From the NCBI RefSeq assembly GCF_030151805.1, contig NZ_JASLCN010000107.1, positions 1 to 8,174 of the forward strand: DNA of 8,174 nucleotides. The letters run 5' to 3'. Each line of letters opens with the position of its first letter. Positions within the stretch are counted from its first letter, which is position 1. Origin of the DNA: Fluviicola sp. (GTDB lineage Bacteria > Bacteroidota > Bacteroidia > Flavobacteriales_D > Crocinitomicaceae). Shown one piece after another: positions 6,532 to 8,174 of this stretch. The notes below the pieces were generated by a model. It was given only the letters and a program-made list of their open reading frames with translations. It was not told the origin of the DNA and did not search any database. Made by a program: the position numbers and the translations under genes.

Positions 6532-6777
6532 TTAAGCGTTCAAACGTTGTTCAACTAAATCGTAGAAATCGCTAAAAGTTTCGATGCTTTTGAAATCCTC
6601 TGCCGTTGGCTTGATTCCTAAATTTTCTTCAATAACGACTACTAAATCTACATAGTCCAGGCTATCTAAGTCTAAGGTTTGTTGAAGGTTGTTTTCAGGT
6701 AAAATTAATGCAGCATCAACCTCAAATTCTTCGGACAAGAATTGTTTTGTTGTAAGAATGATGTCTTCTCTTTTCAT
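6532..6777 (-). CDS. Acyl carrier protein ACP-A
   Basis: An 81-residue acidic protein of normal ACP length. Ser39 in LDLDSLDYVDL is the predicted 4'-phosphopantetheine attachment site at the start of helix II, followed by the helix VVVIEENLGIKP and a final helix TFSDFYDLVEQRL. It would carry the growing acyl chain between the ketosynthases, ketoreductase and dehydratase in the cytoplasm. It needs a phosphopantetheinyl transferase, which is not encoded in the window. It lies between KS-A and the membrane acyltransferase, so it may present acyl chains to either. The ATG has no Shine-Dalgarno motif in the 16-nt gap before it. Its sequence is clearly different from ACP-B at 2898-3152, so the two are not a recent duplication. 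Confidence 0.95.
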   Translation of the reverse strand: MKREDIILTTKQFLSEEFEVDAALILPENNLQQTLDLDSLDYVDLVVVIEENLGIKPTAEDFKSIETFSDFYDLVEQRLNA

Positions 6778-6793
6778 ATAATTGTGGGTTCGC

Positions 6794-8017
6794 CTATTTT
6801 TTAAACTTTTTAATAATCAGGGAGGAATTTGTTCCCCCGAATCCGAATGAGTTGGACAAAAAGCAATCAATCTTGTGTTCCATGTAATTTGGAATGATGT
6901 TGATCTTTGCCGAATGTTCGTCCGGATTTTCAAAATTGATATTTGGTGCCACGAAATCGTTGTTCATCATCAGCAATGAATAAACGATCTCACTTGCTCC
7001 TGCCATCCAGCATTCGTGCCCGGTCATACTTTTGGTAGAACTTACAGGAACTTTGGAACCCAGAACACTGGAAATTGCTTGTGCTTCCGTTGAATCACCG
7101 ATTGGTGTGGAAGTAGCATGCGCATTCACATAGTCGATATCTGCAGGTGTTAAATTTGCTTGTTTCAAAGCCATGTTCAAAGATCTGAACTGACCGTCAA
7201 AATTCGGATTGGAAATGTGATCTCCGTTTGAAGAAAAACCGAAACCAACGATTTCTCCGTAAATCGGAGCATTTCTTTTCAAAGCAGATTCCAATGATTC
7301 GATAATCACCGTTGCTGCTCCGCCTGAAGGAACCAACCCATCGCGATCTCTGTCGAAAGGTCTGCTTGCTTTGGAAGCATGATCATCGCGAACGGAAAAA
7401 GCTCCCAATCCGTCAAAACTGCTCATGGCGTACACATTGATTTCCTGTGCTCCGCCACAAACCACGCGCTCCTGCAAACCTTGCTTGATCAGCAAATAGC
7501 CCATTCCGATGGAATGAGAACCCGAAGAACAAGCTGCGGAAATGGTGAAGTTCATGCCTTTCAACTTATAGATCGTTGAAAGATTCATGTTTACCGTGGA
7601 ATTCATGTTCTGGAAAATATCGCCGCTTCCGATCAGAGTGGTGTTCTTTTTCAAACGCACTCTGTCGACAGTGTCAACGACAGCACCTGCCGTAGAATCG
7701 TTTCCGAAAATAATTCCCGTTTCCGTTTTTTCCAGGAAATCGGCATCTAATCCGGAACCTTCCATGGCTTGTTTGGTCGACATGAACGCAAAACGCGCCG
7801 GTTGGTGCATTCCGATTCGCTGACGACGGGATAAGAAGGGATTCAAGTCGGGTTCTGCAACCATTCCGGTAAAACACGAACGGTATCCGAATTCCTTCCG
7901 CTCTTCATCGTAAATAACGCCACTGCGGCCAAGCCGCAATGACTCCAGAACTGTGTCCAGATCCTCACCCAAACACGAGTAAGCACCAATTCCAGTAATG
8001 ACTACACGATGTTCCAT
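6794..8017 (-). CDS. Beta-ketoacyl-ACP synthase KS-A (FabB/FabF-type condensing enzyme)
   Basis: This 407-residue protein has the full length of a FabF/FabB ketosynthase. It opens with VVITGIGAYSCLG, the usual first strand. The nucleophile is Cys163 in ISAACSSGSHSIG, followed by the GGAQE strand near 188-192. PFDRDRDGLVPSGGAA (220-235) is the conserved mid-domain motif. His300 lies in NAHATSTP, Lys329 and His334 in STKSMTGHECWMAG, and the C-terminal NSFGFGGTNSS loop is intact. All residues for decarboxylative Claisen condensation of malonyl-ACP with acyl-ACP are present. One oddity is NAHATST, where the family normally has HGTxT, so Ala301 replaces Gly. It starts 2 nt after the ketoreductase stop and is followed after 16 nt by an ACP, suggesting reductase, KS and ACP work together. 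A GGAGGA sits 14 nt upstream of the ATG, too far to be a convincing ribosome binding site. Its exact step, starter priming or elongation, cannot be assigned. Confidence 0.92.
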   Translation of the reverse strand: MEHRVVITGIGAYSCLGEDLDTVLESLRLGRSGVIYDEERKEFGYRSCFTGMVAEPDLNPFLSRRQRIGMHQPARFAFMSTKQAMEGSGLDADFLEKTETGIIFGNDSTAGAVVDTVDRVRLKKNTTLIGSGDIFQNMNSTVNMNLSTIYKLKGMNFTISAACSSGSHSIGMGYLLIKQGLQERVVCGGAQEINVYAMSSFDGLGAFSVRDDHASKASRPFDRDRDGLVPSGGAATVIIESLESALKRNAPIYGEIVGFGFSSNGDHISNPNFDGQFRSLNMALKQANLTPADIDYVNAHATSTPIGDSTEAQAISSVLGSKVPVSSTKSMTGHECWMAGASEIVYSLLMMNNDFVAPNINFENPDEHSAKINIIPNYMEHKIDCFLSNSFGFGGTNSSLIIKKFKK

Positions 8018-8019
8018 TG

Positions 8020-8174
8020 TTAAGCGTAAATTCCTCCGTTAATATTAATCACCTCTCCTGTAATATAAGCAGCCTTCTCAGACGCTAAAAAACTCGCAAG
8101 ATACGCTACTTCCTCCACTTTTCCAAAGCGATTGGCAGGAACCATGCGTTTTAATTCATTCATATCCAGGTCAC
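8020..8174 (-). CDS. fabG: FabG-type 3-ketoacyl-ACP reductase, C-terminal 50 residues (5' part outside window)
   Basis: The frame is open from the window edge to TAA at 8020-8022, giving 50 complete codons after a split codon. The translation carries the typical C-terminus of short-chain dehydrogenase/reductases of the FabG family: a [14 protein letters not shown] segment, where FabG proteins usually have P-x-R-x-G-x-P-E-E-V-A, then a helix [11 protein letters not shown] and the terminal [11 protein letters not shown] strand and turn. The Rossmann fold, the Ser-Tyr-Lys catalytic residues and the start lie beyond the edge. FabG enzymes use NADPH to reduce 3-ketoacyl-ACP to 3-hydroxyacyl-ACP in the cytoplasm; in this operon it would supply the ketoreduction of each polyene extension cycle. 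Its stop lies 2 nt before the next gene's ATG. The family call is secure; assignment to the pigment pathway rather than housekeeping fatty acid synthesis rests on operon position. Confidence 0.9.
   Translation of the reverse strand, partial: DLDMNELKRMVPANRFGKVEEVAYLASFLASEKAAYITGEVININGGIYA

Larger units (their letters stand above)
1..8174 (-). other. Single co-directional flexirubin/aryl-polyene-type biosynthetic operon (both ends outside window)
   Basis: Twelve consecutive minus-strand genes fill the window. Junctions in transcription order, from start and stop positions: 2-nt gap (8018-8019), 16-nt gap (6778-6793), 6-nt gap (6526-6531), 11-nt overlap (5653-5663), 4-nt ATGA overlap (5244-5247), 8-nt overlap (4819-4826), 4-nt ATGA overlap (3750-3753), 8-nt overlap (3145-3152), abutting TAA-ATG (2897/2898), 1-nt gap (1721), 11-nt overlap (800-810) and 17-nt overlap (43-59). 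This spacing implies one polycistronic mRNA with translational coupling. Three ketosynthases, a CLF-like protein, a half-KS, two ACPs, a ketoreductase, a dehydratase-like protein, a thioesterase and an LpxL-type acyltransferase together match flexirubin/aryl-polyene type II PKS clusters. The promoter must lie beyond 8174, and no terminator is visible. Confidence 0.88.

Noticed and set aside
6778..6793. Possible internal promoter or attenuator in the largest intergenic gap
   Set aside because: Only 16 nt long, with no inverted repeat and no room for a Bacteroidota -33/-7 promoter outside coding sequence.
491..7756. Over-representation of the palindrome TCCGGA (14 copies counted by eye, for example 491, 676, 1055, 1160, 2331, 4443, 7751)
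   Set aside because: More than expected for this composition, but copies fall in several reading frames within coding sequence (Ser-Gly, Pro-Glu and similar) and follow the preferred codons CCG, TCC, GGA and GAA. No spacing pattern or shared flanks suggest a repeat element or binding site.
8026..8041. GGAGGA upstream of KS-A as a Shine-Dalgarno site
   Set aside because: On the minus strand it ends 14 nt before the ATG, longer than effective spacing, and it encodes the conserved C-terminal Gly-Gly of the FabG-type protein.
1..8174. RNA genes, CRISPR arrays, insertion sequences, attachment sites
   Set aside because: The window is almost completely filled by conserved protein-coding genes. No tRNA-like cloverleaf, repeat-spacer array, transposase or terminal inverted repeats were seen.

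Overview
The window looks like part of one chromosomal operon from a Bacteroidota bacterium, probably of the flavobacterial side of the phylum. The base composition looks moderately AT-rich by eye. Start codons are mostly preceded by A/T-rich sequence rather than a Shine-Dalgarno motif, as is common in Bacteroidota. The gene set matches the flexirubin / aryl-polyene type II polyketide synthase clusters known from that phylum. The species assignment is inference; the gene families are read directly from the translations.

All twelve genes (ten complete, one cut at each edge) lie on the minus strand, so transcription runs from 8174 down to 1. In that order they are: the end of a FabG-type ketoreductase (8020-8174), a complete ketosynthase KS-A (6794-8017), acyl carrier protein ACP-A (6532-6777), a membrane LpxL/HtrB-type acyltransferase (5653-6525), a hotdog dehydratase-like protein (5244-5663), a 4HBT thioesterase (4819-5247), a compact ketosynthase KS-B (3750-4826), a 202-residue half-ketosynthase (3145-3753), ACP-B (2898-3152), ketosynthase KS-C (1722-2897), a chain-length-factor-like KS homologue (800-1720), a membrane-anchored NodB/CE4 deacetylase (43-810), and the first 19 codons of a secreted protein (1-59). 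The largest intergenic gap is 16 nt and most junctions overlap, so there is no room for internal terminators or ordinary promoters and no gene-free stretch to describe.

The proteins suggest iterative assembly of a polyene acyl chain on two ACPs. Ketosynthases condense, the FabG-type enzyme reduces, and hotdog dehydratases remove water. The KS/CLF pair controls chain length, the thioesterase edits or releases, and the acyltransferase attaches the product to another molecule at the inner membrane. The deacetylase and the secreted protein point to processing or transport outside the cytoplasm. No aromatic ammonia lyase, DarA/DarB dialkylresorcinol enzymes or MMPL exporter is visible, so a flexirubin and a simple aryl polyene cannot be told apart from this window.

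The most unusual points are these. First, the half-ketosynthase carries Gln where the KS nucleophile Cys should be, and it sits translationally coupled behind a complete KS; this mirrors the KS-C/CLF pair further down, so the operon may encode two KS:CLF-like pairs. Second, the FabZ-like protein lacks the FabZ catalytic His. Third, a CE4 deacetylase is embedded in a pigment operon. The pathway type itself is known; the half-KS pairing is the part most likely to be under-described.
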